Shown here one piece after another: positions 1-8,199 of a stretch of DNA of 35,590 bases. Source of the DNA: Thermoplasmata archaeon (GTDB lineage Archaea > Thermoplasmatota > Thermoplasmata > Halarchaeoplasmatales > Halarchaeoplasmataceae). Both the position numbers and the translations under genes were made by a program. The DNA is taken from positions 1 to 35,590 of the forward strand of contig SKVC01000063.1 in assembly GCA_007129655.1 (NCBI GenBank). The letters are read 5' to 3'. The notes below the pieces were generated by a model. It was not told the origin of the DNA, made no database searches, and saw only the letters and a program-made list of their open reading frames with translations. How positions within the stretch are numbered: the stretch's first letter is position 1; each line of letters opens with the position of its first letter.

Positions 1-2
1 AC

Positions 3-1274
3 TCCTTGACACATCTGGAAAGTGAGATCGAAGAGCTAAAGGATAAACGGCAGGTTGTTTCCGATGAAATAAAAAAGATATCTCCAGAGGAACTTTCGAG
101 AACCCTGAGCAAACTTATGGAGGAAGAAGTCTCTCTGAACAAAAAGATAAACGGATTGACTTCAGATATCACACTGAAAGAGGAAAATAAAAAACGGCTA
201 AAAGATGATATTGTTAACCTTAAAGAAAAACGAAAGGAGCTTAAGGATTCTATAGCAAACTGTCGATCTCAGATAAAGAAAAAGGGGATGAGTATGAAAG
301 ATTATTCGGAGGAATTGAAAGGTTTAGAGAAAAATCTATCCTCCATGGACAGTGAACTACAGGAGCTCAGAGAAAAACGTGATAAGCTATCCGAGGAAAG
401 GATCAATATCAAGGGAGATCTAAAAGGATTAGAGTCCGAATTTGAAGCTAAAAAGATATACATAAGAGGCCAGAAAGATAGCTTAAAGCAAAGACAGGCA
501 AACTTAGAAGAAGTAATAGAAGAGATGGGCGATGATGTAGATCACAGTGGATCGGAATTACCGAGTATGAAAGAATTGAAGAACACTGTTCGAAGATGTG
601 AAGAGAAGATGAATTCTCTTGGTAACGTCAATCTTAGAGCCATAGAAGACCACGGCGAAAAGAAGGAAGAAAAGGATAAACTTCAGGAAGAGTACACCGC
701 CCTGGTTGATAGGCACGATGAACTGAACAAGTTGATCGAGGAACTCGATGATAAGAAGAAGATCGGATTGATGAAAGTTAAAAACGAGATAAATGAGAAT
801 TTCATCGAAGTTTACAAGGATCTTTCCGGAGGCGGGGACGCACACATAGAGCTAGAGAATCCCGATTCACCCTTCGAAGGTGGACTTATAATAAAGGCAA
901 GACCACCGGGAAAAAAGGTACACAGGATACAGGCTCTTTCCGGAGGCGAAAAAGGATTGGTTTCCATGGCATTTATCTTCGCCATACAGAAATACGACCC
1001 ATCCCCGTTCTATCTACTGGACGAAATCGACCAGAATCTTGATGCGGTCAACGCGGAAAAGGTAGCGGGGATGATAAAGGGTAATTCGAAGTCCGCGCAG
1101 TTCATACAGGTATCACTGAGAAAGGTAACACTCAAAAAATCCGACCATATAATCGGTGTAACCATCAACAGTAAAGGTCTATCCGATGTGATAATGATGG
1201 TTGACTTAGGTACTGAAAAGGAAGTCGACCTGCCGGAGTTATCCGGTATGAGTAAATTGGAAACGGAGGCTTAA
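3..1274 (+). CDS. smc: SMC chromosome-segregation ATPase, C-terminal part (5' truncated by window)
   Basis: This is the C-terminal half of an SMC protein, the ATPase arm of the condensin-like complex that compacts and segregates the chromosome. The reading frame is open to the window edge, so the TTG offered as start by the ORF track at base 6 is not a real start; the Walker A head and hinge lie upstream of the window. What is visible is a long charged coiled coil (about residues 1-290), the SMC-typical stretch SLGNVNLRAIEDH near residue 205, the ABC signature LSGGEKG near residue 311, and Walker B plus catalytic glutamate FYLLDEID near residue 335, followed by the D-loop region QNLD. Family SMCs usually have DEIDAALD here, so QNLD is a mild variant. 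The scpA gene begins 3 nt after the stop, as expected for a two-gene SMC-ScpA operon. Confidence 0.95.
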   Translation, partial: SLTHLESEIEELKDKRQVVSDEIKKISPEELSRTLSKLMEEEVSLNKKINGLTSDITLKEENKKRLKDDIVNLKEKRKELKDSIANCRSQIKKKGMSMKDYSEELKGLEKNLSSMDSELQELREKRDKLSEERINIKGDLKGLESEFEAKKIYIRGQKDSLKQRQANLEEVIEEMGDDVDHSGSELPSMKELKNTVRRCEEKMNSLGNVNLRAIEDHGEKKEEKDKLQEEYTALVDRHDELNKLIEELDDKKKIGLMKVKNEINENFIEVYKDLSGGGDAHIELENPDSPFEGGLIIKARPPGKKVHRIQALSGGEKGLVSMAFIFAIQKYDPSPFYLLDEIDQNLDAVNAEKVAGMIKGNSKSAQFIQVSLRKVTLKKSDHIIGVTINSKGLSDVIMMVDLGTEKEVDLPELSGMSKLETEA

Positions 1275-1277
1275 ATA

Positions 1278-2255
1278 ATGGTTGCAGAGGTACAACAACA
1301 GGCATTCGATACTGAATCAAAAGAAAAGATCGTAGATCATCTCGTGTTCCATAAATCCATAATCGACCATCAGCGTAACGGAGATAGGATAAATGATTAC
1401 ATTCAGATGATCGAAGATGTCGGAGAAAAAGGAACCTACCATATCTCGGAAGACCCGTTCGAATGCGCGATCGCATCTATCTTCAAACTCGTTATCGAAG
1501 AAACCATGGATCCATGGGAGATCGACTTGGTGTCCTTCACAAATATGTATCTGGAAAGAACAAAGTCCAGTGAATCATTTAACTTTATAGTCGCCGGACA
1601 GATAGTGAAGATGGCCTGGTCCATATTGAGGATGCAGTGCGAAAAGGTGCTGGATACCGCAGTTACCAAGGAAGAACAAGAGGAGTGTCTTGAAGACGAC
1701 TTCATCTCCCAGTGGGATATATTCGACTACGATATGTACGAAGAACCGGAAGATATAGATTTTGAAGATAAATTACAGGGCGGTGACCCACCGATAGAAC
1801 GAGTCGTTCGTCGTAAAGACCGTAAGCCCGTAAGTCTTATCAACCTTGTCGACGCCTTCGAAGATGCAAAAAATGAAGCTCTACATAGAGAGAAGATGGA
1901 ACGGCTCAGAGAAGAACGAAGTGAAGAAAGGAAGAAAGCCGAAAAAGAGCGAAAGAAAAATTACGATGCTACGGCGCATAAAGAAGATCTACAACACGAT
2001 ATTTCAGTTATATGGGAACGTATTTGCTGGTACCATCAAAAAAGTTTAGAGTTCGGAATGATACATAACGATAGATTGAACGATCTCATTACGGCATTTA
2101 TATCCATACTATTTCTGCACAGAGATAGTAAGATAAAGGTAACTCAAACAAACTTCCCTTTAGGACAGATCATGCTCGAGAATCTAACACCGGAAAATGA
2201 GAGACCTAAGGTAGAAAAGGATCCGCAGGTACTTGAAAACATTGTAACCATTTAA
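1278..2255 (+). CDS. scpA: Segregation and condensation protein A (kleisin)
   Basis: Kleisin subunit that bridges the two SMC heads. The N-terminal region has the ScpA pattern of a helix pair ending in DPWEIDLVSFTNMYLER (about residues 75-95), corresponding to the usual 'xxIDIWDIPI' segment of the family, and the last ~60 residues (NDLITAFISILFLHRDSKIKVTQ) fit the winged-helix that contacts the SMC head. The middle (residues ~190-240) is a highly charged, K/E/R-rich linker. Length is 325 aa, somewhat longer than typical bacterial ScpA because of an N-terminal extension and this linker. A GGAGG site lies about 8 nt before the ATG, inside the end of smc, so translation is coupled to smc. The stop codon overlaps the stop of the convergent rli1. 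Confidence 0.9.
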   Translation: MVAEVQQQAFDTESKEKIVDHLVFHKSIIDHQRNGDRINDYIQMIEDVGEKGTYHISEDPFECAIASIFKLVIEETMDPWEIDLVSFTNMYLERTKSSESFNFIVAGQIVKMAWSILRMQCEKVLDTAVTKEEQEECLEDDFISQWDIFDYDMYEEPEDIDFEDKLQGGDPPIERVVRRKDRKPVSLINLVDAFEDAKNEALHREKMERLREERSEERKKAEKERKKNYDATAHKEDLQHDISVIWERICWYHQKSLEFGMIHNDRLNDLITAFISILFLHRDSKIKVTQTNFPLGQIMLENLTPENERPKVEKDPQVLENIVTI

Positions 2256-4009
2256 GCGTAATAGTATTCTCCGGAGGCCTTTTGCTCACGATCCAATCTT
2301 GAATCAATTTTGTTAACTCGGGGTCTTTTTGTATCCTGATCCCTTCTAAAGGTAATACCCACTTCTTTGAGGAAGCTGTTCATGCCTTCTCGCATCTCGT
2401 AAGGTCCGCATCCCTTACCGCTGATTCCGGGTATACCTGTAAAATTCATGATCATATCCGACACGTAGTCGATGAAGTAAACGTCGTGGTCTACTATCAA
2501 ACCGGCTTTCTGGCTTTTTTCCATGAACCTTCTTATGGCACGGGCGGTCTCCATGCGAGTATTGGAATCCAGGTATGCACTGGGTTCATCGATCAGATAT
2601 AGTTCGGCTTCCCTACCCAAGGCTAAAGCCGTTACCACACGCTGAAGCTCTCCGCCACTGAGATTGGATAGTTCTCTTTCGAAAAGAGGTTCCAGTTCGA
2701 GTGGCTTGACTATCTCGGACTGGAAGAGATTACTCTCGAAGGTGTCGTATATCTGTGTGTGAAATAAGTCCATTACTCGTCCTTTGTATTCTGGTTTAAT
2801 GTACTGAGGTTTATAGCTGACAGATATGTTTGATTCTATCTTTCCTTCCGTAGGTTCTATGACTCCGGCCAGCATCTTAACGAAGGTAGTTTTACCGGTG
2901 GCATTGGGGCCGACTATTCCAACTACTTCTCCCCTGGGTACTATTCCCGGTTCGGTTTCGAGCCTAAAGTTGTCCCATTCCTTGATCAAATTACCGTATT
3001 CTATCAATGGTTCAGTATGCCAATTTTTATTTGGAGCATGCCTTTCGAATTTTATCTCAGTGCTTCTGAAGCGTATGTTCTCTTCGTCCAAAAATCCACT
3101 GAGGAAGCTGTTGATACCCCTGCGTATTCCCTTTGGGTGTGTGACTACGCCGTAGGCACCTACGGAACCATAAAGTAGATGTACGGTATCCGCCAAGATA
3201 TCAAGGACCGCAAGGTCGTGTTCTATCACCATTATCTGGCTTTCCTTGCTTTTTTCTTTCATCACCTTAGCTACGTTCAATCTTTGCTTTATATCTAGAT
3301 AAGAAGAAGGTTCATCATAAAAGTAAACGTCTGCTTCTTTAGTCGAAGCAGCAGCGATGGCAACTCTCTGGAGCTCTCCTCCGGATAAGTTGGTGATGGG
3401 TGCATCCAAAGTGTTTACGATCTCGAGTTTTTCCACCCAATTCATGTAATCGTCACCTACCCGTGATAAGAGGTCTTCCACCTTTCCACGGTAATGAGCA
3501 GGTATCTTATCTACGTACTGTGGTTTTACAGAAGTTGTTAACTGCTCGTCAGCCAGTTTTTCGAAATAATTAACCATAGCTGTTCCGGAATAGTGCTCTA
3601 GTACCGCTTCCCAGGATGGATCTTTTTCGTAGGCTCCGAGATTCGGTATTATCTCTCCGGACATGATACGTATGGCGGTGGTCTTCCCGATACCGTTTGC
3701 TCCCAGTAGCCCTACAACGCTTCCCGATTGTGGGATCGGAAGACGGTATATACGAAAGGAGTTTTCACTGAACTGGTGTACCAGTTCGGTTTCCAGCTCT
3801 TCGGGTAGATTGATTATCTTGATGGCATCGTAAGGACATTTAACTACGCATATGCCACAACCTGCACAGAGAGGTTCGGAGATACGTACTCCTTTGTCGG
3901 TTTTTACTATGGTTTCGTCGCCGGTTCTTACCTTGGGGCAGTACTTTATGCATTCGTAGTTGCATCGGTCGTAACTACATCTATCCTCAAGAACAACTGC
4001 TATTCTCAT
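2252..4009 (-). CDS. Ribosome recycling ATPase Rli1/ABCE1
   Basis: ABCE1/Rli1 splits post-termination ribosomes in archaea and eukaryotes. The N-terminus carries the two [4Fe-4S] clusters: CSYDRCNYECIKYCP and CAGCGICVVKCP. Two nucleotide-binding domains follow, each with a Walker A (GANGIGKTT and GPNATGKTT), a signature LSGGELQR, and Walker B segments ending in DEPSSYLD and DEPSAYLD. Length of 585 aa is normal for the family and nothing appears missing. The ATG at 4009 is preceded by a TATA-like TCATATATC about 22-30 nt upstream, suggesting a leaderless mRNA. It is divergent from the zinc-ribbon gene and convergent with scpA, sharing the palindromic TTAA as overlapping stop codons. Confidence 0.97.
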   Translation of the reverse strand: MRIAVVLEDRCSYDRCNYECIKYCPKVRTGDETIVKTDKGVRISEPLCAGCGICVVKCPYDAIKIINLPEELETELVHQFSENSFRIYRLPIPQSGSVVGLLGANGIGKTTAIRIMSGEIIPNLGAYEKDPSWEAVLEHYSGTAMVNYFEKLADEQLTTSVKPQYVDKIPAHYRGKVEDLLSRVGDDYMNWVEKLEIVNTLDAPITNLSGGELQRVAIAAASTKEADVYFYDEPSSYLDIKQRLNVAKVMKEKSKESQIMVIEHDLAVLDILADTVHLLYGSVGAYGVVTHPKGIRRGINSFLSGFLDEENIRFRSTEIKFERHAPNKNWHTEPLIEYGNLIKEWDNFRLETEPGIVPRGEVVGIVGPNATGKTTFVKMLAGVIEPTEGKIESNISVSYKPQYIKPEYKGRVMDLFHTQIYDTFESNLFQSEIVKPLELEPLFERELSNLSGGELQRVVTALALGREAELYLIDEPSAYLDSNTRMETARAIRRFMEKSQKAGLIVDHDVYFIDYVSDMIMNFTGIPGISGKGCGPYEMREGMNSFLKEVGITFRRDQDTKRPRVNKIDSRLDREQKASGEYYYA

Positions 4010-4030
4010 TTAATGCCCATAATATGTGGT

Positions 4031-4039
4031 GATATATGA
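4031..4039 (-). promoter_or_regulatory. TATA-like box of rli1
   Basis: On the minus strand this reads TCATATATC and lies 22-30 nt before the rli1 ATG. That spacing places the transcription start at or next to the ATG. No start site data are available, so this is inferred from position and composition only. Confidence 0.45.
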
Positions 4040-4067
4040 GGTTGGCGGAAGATAGATGACGATAATG

Positions 4068-4075
4068 TTTAAATA
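4068..4075 (+). promoter_or_regulatory. TATA-like box of zinc-ribbon gene
   Basis: TTTAAATA lies 25-32 nt before the ATG at 4100, the classical archaeal TATA spacing for a leaderless transcript. No Shine-Dalgarno sequence is seen before the ATG, which agrees with this. Confidence 0.55.
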
Positions 4076-4099
4076 CTTTCCACAAAATCAATCCTATAG

Positions 4100-4615
4100 A
4101 TGTTTCTTGTGCCCTTCGAGCTTAGTAGCACTACCGTGGTACCTTTTCTGGTGATGATAATAGGATTATTGATAATCATATTTTATCTGCTGTATCGATA
4201 CGAGGGTTCCGGTAAAAAGCGTAAACATCTTAAGGTTAGGGAAAGTGAAAGACAGCCTGATTTCGAATGCCCTCGCTGCGGTGCACACGTGGATGCTGAA
4301 ACACCGGTTTGTTTAGAATGTGGTGCAGAATTCGAGGATGAGGTATATTCTTGTCCTGTGTGCGGTACCGGTGTCTCTACACACGATGAGAGCTGTTCTG
4401 AGTGTGAAGAAGTATTTGTGGTTACCGAGAGAGATTTCGAATGTCCCACATGCCGTGCTCCGGTGGATAAACACGATAAAGAATGTAAAAAATGCGGGGC
4501 ATCATTCTGGAGTCCAGTAAAGAGATCCTCAGATTACGACCCTAAAAAGGAAGAAAAGAAAAGCAGTAGGATCGATCCGTCACAGATCGAGATAGTCGGG
4601 GACGAAGATAACTAG
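4100..4615 (+). CDS. Membrane-anchored protein with repeated zinc ribbons
   Basis: A 171-aa protein with one N-terminal membrane helix (about residues 12-33, TVVPFLVMIIGLLIIIFYLLY) followed by a cytosolic cysteine-rich part. From residue ~54 there are six CxxC-type knuckles: FECPRCG, CLECG, YSCPVCG, CSECE, FECPTC and CKKCG, which pair into about three double zinc ribbons. The C-terminal ~35 residues are charged and probably disordered. The specific function is not recognisable; similar proteins are common in euryarchaea and are annotated only as zinc-ribbon proteins. No SD is seen and the start is chosen from the TATA spacing. The gene converges on tgtA and the two stop codons overlap on a palindromic CTAG. 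Confidence 0.8.
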   Translation: MFLVPFELSSTTVVPFLVMIIGLLIIIFYLLYRYEGSGKKRKHLKVRESERQPDFECPRCGAHVDAETPVCLECGAEFEDEVYSCPVCGTGVSTHDESCSECEEVFVVTERDFECPTCRAPVDKHDKECKKCGASFWSPVKRSSDYDPKKEEKKSSRIDPSQIEIVGDEDN

Positions 4616-6522
4616 ATCGAAAATCCATCTCTGGTTCTTGCTGCGAGGCCTTTTTTAAAGTGTAACATCTCCATTGAGTTCATGGTGCTTCTTGCTGTAG
4701 CCACCAGGTTATCGTCTTTATCTACAACCAGAGCTTCATCTCCCGGACGTATATCCTCCCATGCCTGGTTTATAAAACCGGCGAATACGTTCTTTCCTTC
4801 TCGATTATAGGTTGCACTGTCATCTGTTACGCATATCCGTAATACGGGATGTTCCGTTAGTCTATGTGATATCAAGGCCCCTTCAGGTTTTAGTGTGAAC
4901 AAGCCGTCATAATGACGCATAGAGAGTATGTGTTTTCCATCTAAAAGCACGTTTTTGATACTTCCCATACGGTTGGTTTTGAATTCCAGGACTCCATCTG
5001 AAAATATCTGCCCTGCTCCGGAAAAGAATTGGTAATCCGAAATTGTTCGGACCTTCATCTCGTGGAGTTTCATACCGGTGCCCTTGCTCAACGATTCCAG
5101 TGTTTCCTCACCATCCCAAGTGATGATCTCCTCCCGATGCGAACAATGTTGTGATCCATCATAGGTAAAATGCGGAAATAACGATTGGGCGATGGGGTAA
5201 ACTTCATCCATCTCCAAGGGAACTGGTCCGAAGGGTGTGGAAACCAGCAGGTTTACCGGATAGTCCGGAAGCAGCATACTCAATTCTCTGGTAAGATAAC
5301 GGTGATACGGTTTTTTGTCAGGTTTGATATCGAATAAAAGTGTAGGGCCATCAACCGGAGGCTTGTAGGATTCATGTATCCATCGTTGTATCCTTTCCAC
5401 CGTAGGTCTGTGCAGTGTACTTGTACCGGTGTAATAAAGCGCTCCTCTGCGGCTACGTGGTTCGTATCTCTCAAGTATGTTCCAGCCCTTAGATAGTGCT
5501 CGCAGTGATTCATGTATTTGAGGATGAACCCTTGCTCGGACCTCCACCATCTCCCATAGAGATTCTTCCATTATAGCCTGTTTGATCCTGTCTATTTCGT
5601 TATAGCTTATCCAGAGATTGTGTTCCGCGATCTTACGAACCCTTTCTTCACTTTCACGGAGCTCTTTGGCTGTATGAGACTGGCAGACGGGACATAGGCA
5701 TCCCAGATGTTCGATATTTGCGATGTTACGTGTGCCCTCGGGGTACATCATATCGCCACGACGGGCGTACTTAGCATAGGAGCTAGAGTCGAACAGATCG
5801 CAGCCCAGTAGTACCGCGATAGGATACACCATGGGATGTCCGGCACCGAAGAGGTGTACTGGGCCTGCCGGACCGAGACCGCGTTTGGATGCTAAGATGA
5901 TCTCGATCAAGTCTTTGTAACGGTAGTTCTCCAGTAAAGGTACAACGCCGCCGATGGGGTAAAAGGTTCCGTTTAATTTAGAGAGTCGAGCGGCACAATC
6001 CTCTCTGATATCCGGGAATACGCCGCCCTGGATCGGAAGGGCTATGTGACTATCGGTTTCAGAGTATTTACTCAATGCTTGTCGGGCACGTTCAACAGTG
6101 GTACCTACTTTTCTTTCAACTAATTCCCTGCCATCAGTGGGTTCTGTGAACATATCCAGTATTGTGCAGATATCGGAACCGATGCTCATCTGAAAGTCGA
6201 TGATGGTTTCCGGTTCTATATCTATATCTCCGTAAACGTGGGCCTGGAATGTACCGGAGTCCGTCATTATCGTTCCGGGAAAATCAAGTAGCTCGTGTAA
6301 TCCGTCTTGAAGAGCACGCTCTTTTAAATCGGGGCTCTTGAAGATGATATATGAATTGGTGATCAATATCTGTGAGCCGAATTTTTTCTTCAATTCTCTT
6401 GGAGAAATGAATTTTACATTGGGATTGATAACAGGCATTATGTTAGGAGTTTCTACGATACCGTGTGGTGTGGTGAACTCTCCTATTCGAGACATCCCAT
6501 CCCGATGTTTGAGCTCGAACAT
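4612..6522 (-). CDS. tgtA: tRNA-guanine(15) transglycosylase, archaeosine synthesis
   Basis: Exchanges guanine-15 in the D-loop of archaeal tRNAs for preQ0, the first step to archaeosine. The TIM-barrel catalytic domain occupies residues 1 to ~330, with TDSGTFQ (Asp88) and DLFDSSSYA (Asp245) corresponding to the catalytic aspartates of the family, and a zinc site formed by Cys275, Cys277, Cys280 and the following His (CLCPVCQSH). Middle C1/C2 domains follow, and a PUA RNA-binding domain covers about residues 560-636 (DEALVVDKDDNLVATARST). The 636-aa length is that of full archaeal TgtA with the PUA attached. The ATG lies 7 nt after nifS and has a GGAGGAG site 11-18 nt upstream, so the two form an operon. 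Confidence 0.96.
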   Translation of the reverse strand: MFELKHRDGMSRIGEFTTPHGIVETPNIMPVINPNVKFISPRELKKKFGSQILITNSYIIFKSPDLKERALQDGLHELLDFPGTIMTDSGTFQAHVYGDIDIEPETIIDFQMSIGSDICTILDMFTEPTDGRELVERKVGTTVERARQALSKYSETDSHIALPIQGGVFPDIREDCAARLSKLNGTFYPIGGVVPLLENYRYKDLIEIILASKRGLGPAGPVHLFGAGHPMVYPIAVLLGCDLFDSSSYAKYARRGDMMYPEGTRNIANIEHLGCLCPVCQSHTAKELRESEERVRKIAEHNLWISYNEIDRIKQAIMEESLWEMVEVRARVHPQIHESLRALSKGWNILERYEPRSRRGALYYTGTSTLHRPTVERIQRWIHESYKPPVDGPTLLFDIKPDKKPYHRYLTRELSMLLPDYPVNLLVSTPFGPVPLEMDEVYPIAQSLFPHFTYDGSQHCSHREEIITWDGEETLESLSKGTGMKLHEMKVRTISDYQFFSGAGQIFSDGVLEFKTNRMGSIKNVLLDGKHILSMRHYDGLFTLKPEGALISHRLTEHPVLRICVTDDSATYNREGKNVFAGFINQAWEDIRPGDEALVVDKDDNLVATARSTMNSMEMLHFKKGLAARTRDGFSI

Positions 6523-6529
6523 GTGCCGA

Positions 6530-7684
6530 CTACTCCTCCCATAGAGGAGACATCATCCTGAGATTATTAACGATCTCAGGGATAATTTCAAGGGTTTTAT
6601 CTATCTCTTCAACGGTATTGAACTTACACAGGGTTAATCGGACCGAGCTATGGGCTTCAACTTCACCGCAACCGGTAGCCATCAGCGTCCTGGACGGTTT
6701 AAGCTCTGTAGAAGAGCAAGCCGAACCGGTTGATGCGGCTATTCCTTTTCCATCCAGATGTAAAACAAAGGATTCGCCTTCCACGGCATCGAAGGAAAAA
6801 TTAGCATTGTTCGGCAATCTCTTGGTCGGATGGCCGTTGAGTTTTACTTTGTCGATGTTTTCAGTTATATTGGATATCAACCTATCTCTCAATCCCTTCA
6901 TATGGGATATATCGCCGGCCATCTCCGTTCGTAGGAGTTCACATGCTTTACCTAAGCCGATTATACCCGGTACGTTCTCCGTACCGGAGCGGATACCTCT
7001 TTCATGTCCTCCTCCGTGTAATATCGGCGCTAGTTTTACGTCATTAGAAACGTAGAGCGCGCCCACTCCTTTAGGGGCATGGATTTTGTGGCCGGAGAGT
7101 GAAAGCATATCGATACCGATTTTATGTACGTCTATGTCCATCTTGCCGACCGCCTGTACCGCATCGGTATGGAATAAAACATCATGATCGTGAGCTATGG
7201 CAGCGAGCTCTTTCACCGGCTCTATCGTTCCGATCTCGTTGCTAGCATATATGACAGAAGCGAGAACTGTGTCTTCTTTTATTTCGTTCTCAAAATCAGT
7301 TGGATCCACCATGCCGAATTCGTCCACCGGTAGATAGGTGACTTCGTACCCATGTTTTTCTAGATATTTGCAGGTATTATATATTGCCGGATGTTCTATC
7401 GTTGTTGTTATAATATGTTTGCCTTCATTCTTTTCTAAAATACCCTTGATGGCCAGATTATCCGATTCCGTGCCTCCGGAAGTGAATATTATCTCGTCTT
7501 CTTTGGCTCCAATTAAAGCGGCGATCTTAACTCTGGCCTCATCTACCGCATGTGCACTGTCACGTCCCATCTTGTGAAGACTCGACGGATTTCCATAGCA
7601 TTCCGAAAGAAAATCTTCGACGACTTTTTTCACACGTGGGTCGACCTTGGTGGTCGCTGCATTATCTAGATATATGTATTCCAT
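6530..7684 (-). CDS. Cysteine desulfurase (NifS/IscS family)
   Basis: PLP enzyme that removes sulfur from cysteine, for Fe-S cluster assembly and tRNA thiolation. The fold-type I aminotransferase motifs are present: TSGGTESDN (~69-76), IEHPA with the PLP-stacking His98, Schiff-base Lys200 in LSGHKIHAPKG, and the persulfide-forming Cys323 in STGSACSS. Length 384 aa is typical. The short, ordered loop around Cys323 with the SACSS pattern resembles group I (IscS/NifS-like) enzymes. No IscU scaffold gene is beside it. It heads an operon with tgtA; co-transcription with a tRNA modification gene makes a role in sulfur for tRNA possible, but that is inference. Confidence 0.95.
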   Translation of the reverse strand: MEYIYLDNAATTKVDPRVKKVVEDFLSECYGNPSSLHKMGRDSAHAVDEARVKIAALIGAKEDEIIFTSGGTESDNLAIKGILEKNEGKHIITTTIEHPAIYNTCKYLEKHGYEVTYLPVDEFGMVDPTDFENEIKEDTVLASVIYASNEIGTIEPVKELAAIAHDHDVLFHTDAVQAVGKMDIDVHKIGIDMLSLSGHKIHAPKGVGALYVSNDVKLAPILHGGGHERGIRSGTENVPGIIGLGKACELLRTEMAGDISHMKGLRDRLISNITENIDKVKLNGHPTKRLPNNANFSFDAVEGESFVLHLDGKGIAASTGSACSSTELKPSRTLMATGCGEVEAHSSVRLTLCKFNTVEEIDKTLEIIPEIVNNLRMMSPLWEE

Positions 7685-7703
7685 GAGACTATCTCCGGTT
7701 CAA

Positions 7704-7715
7704 CTATATAAAAAG
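7704..7715 (-). promoter_or_regulatory. TATA-like box of nifS-tgtA operon
   Basis: The minus strand reads CTTTTTATATAG 20-31 nt upstream of the nifS ATG. A CCGGAG sequence lies between it and the start codon, so a very short leader with a weak SD is also possible. Confidence 0.45.
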
Positions 7716-7791
7716 AATCAGGTAAAAAGTTTCTGGTAGATATAAACATTATATACCACCCCTCGCATAGAGAATAAAAAGGGGCTGTTCC

Positions 7792-8199
7792 ATGAGACGA
7801 TACGAACTGGTAAAGATAAAGGAAACCGGTATCCTTGAGATACCCGATGACTTCGCCTATGACATAGGCCTTGTTGAAGGATCATACTTCCTGGTAGAGA
7901 TAAATCCGGATATAAAGGAGGCGAATATAGAGAGAGTGGCACTCCCGGGAAAGGATCTTTACGAACTGGAGATAACGGCAGAAGATAAACCGGGAGTTCT
8001 TTCAAAGATAAACGGTATCTTAGGAAAGCACAGAGTGAACATTGCATTCAGCGAGGGAGAAGAGATCAAAGGCACCGGCGTTGCCGCTATAGTAACCATT
8101 ATCGATGTTAGCAAGATGGAAGGTGATATTGAATCTCTGGAATCTGCAATAACAAAGATCAAAGAAGTTAGAGAAGTATACTTAAAAAGTATAAAGTAA
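7792..8199 (+). CDS. AbrB-like plus ACT domain protein
   Basis: A 135-aa soluble protein. Residues ~1-50 (RRYELVKIKETGILEIPDDF) look like a swapped-hairpin SpoVT/AbrB-type N-terminus, and residues ~57-132 form an ACT domain with the typical opening YELEITAEDKPGVLSKINGIL. ACT domains bind amino acids or other small ligands; the combination suggests a ligand-responsive regulator, but neither ligand nor target is visible. A TATA-like TTATATAC at 7749-7756 gives a leader of roughly 14 nt. The 3' end overlaps the convergent mrpD by 18 nt. The assignment of the ACT domain is firm, that of the N-terminal domain tentative. Confidence 0.8.
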   Translation: MRRYELVKIKETGILEIPDDFAYDIGLVEGSYFLVEINPDIKEANIERVALPGKDLYELEITAEDKPGVLSKINGILGKHRVNIAFSEGEEIKGTGVAAIVTIIDVSKMEGDIESLESAITKIKEVREVYLKSIK

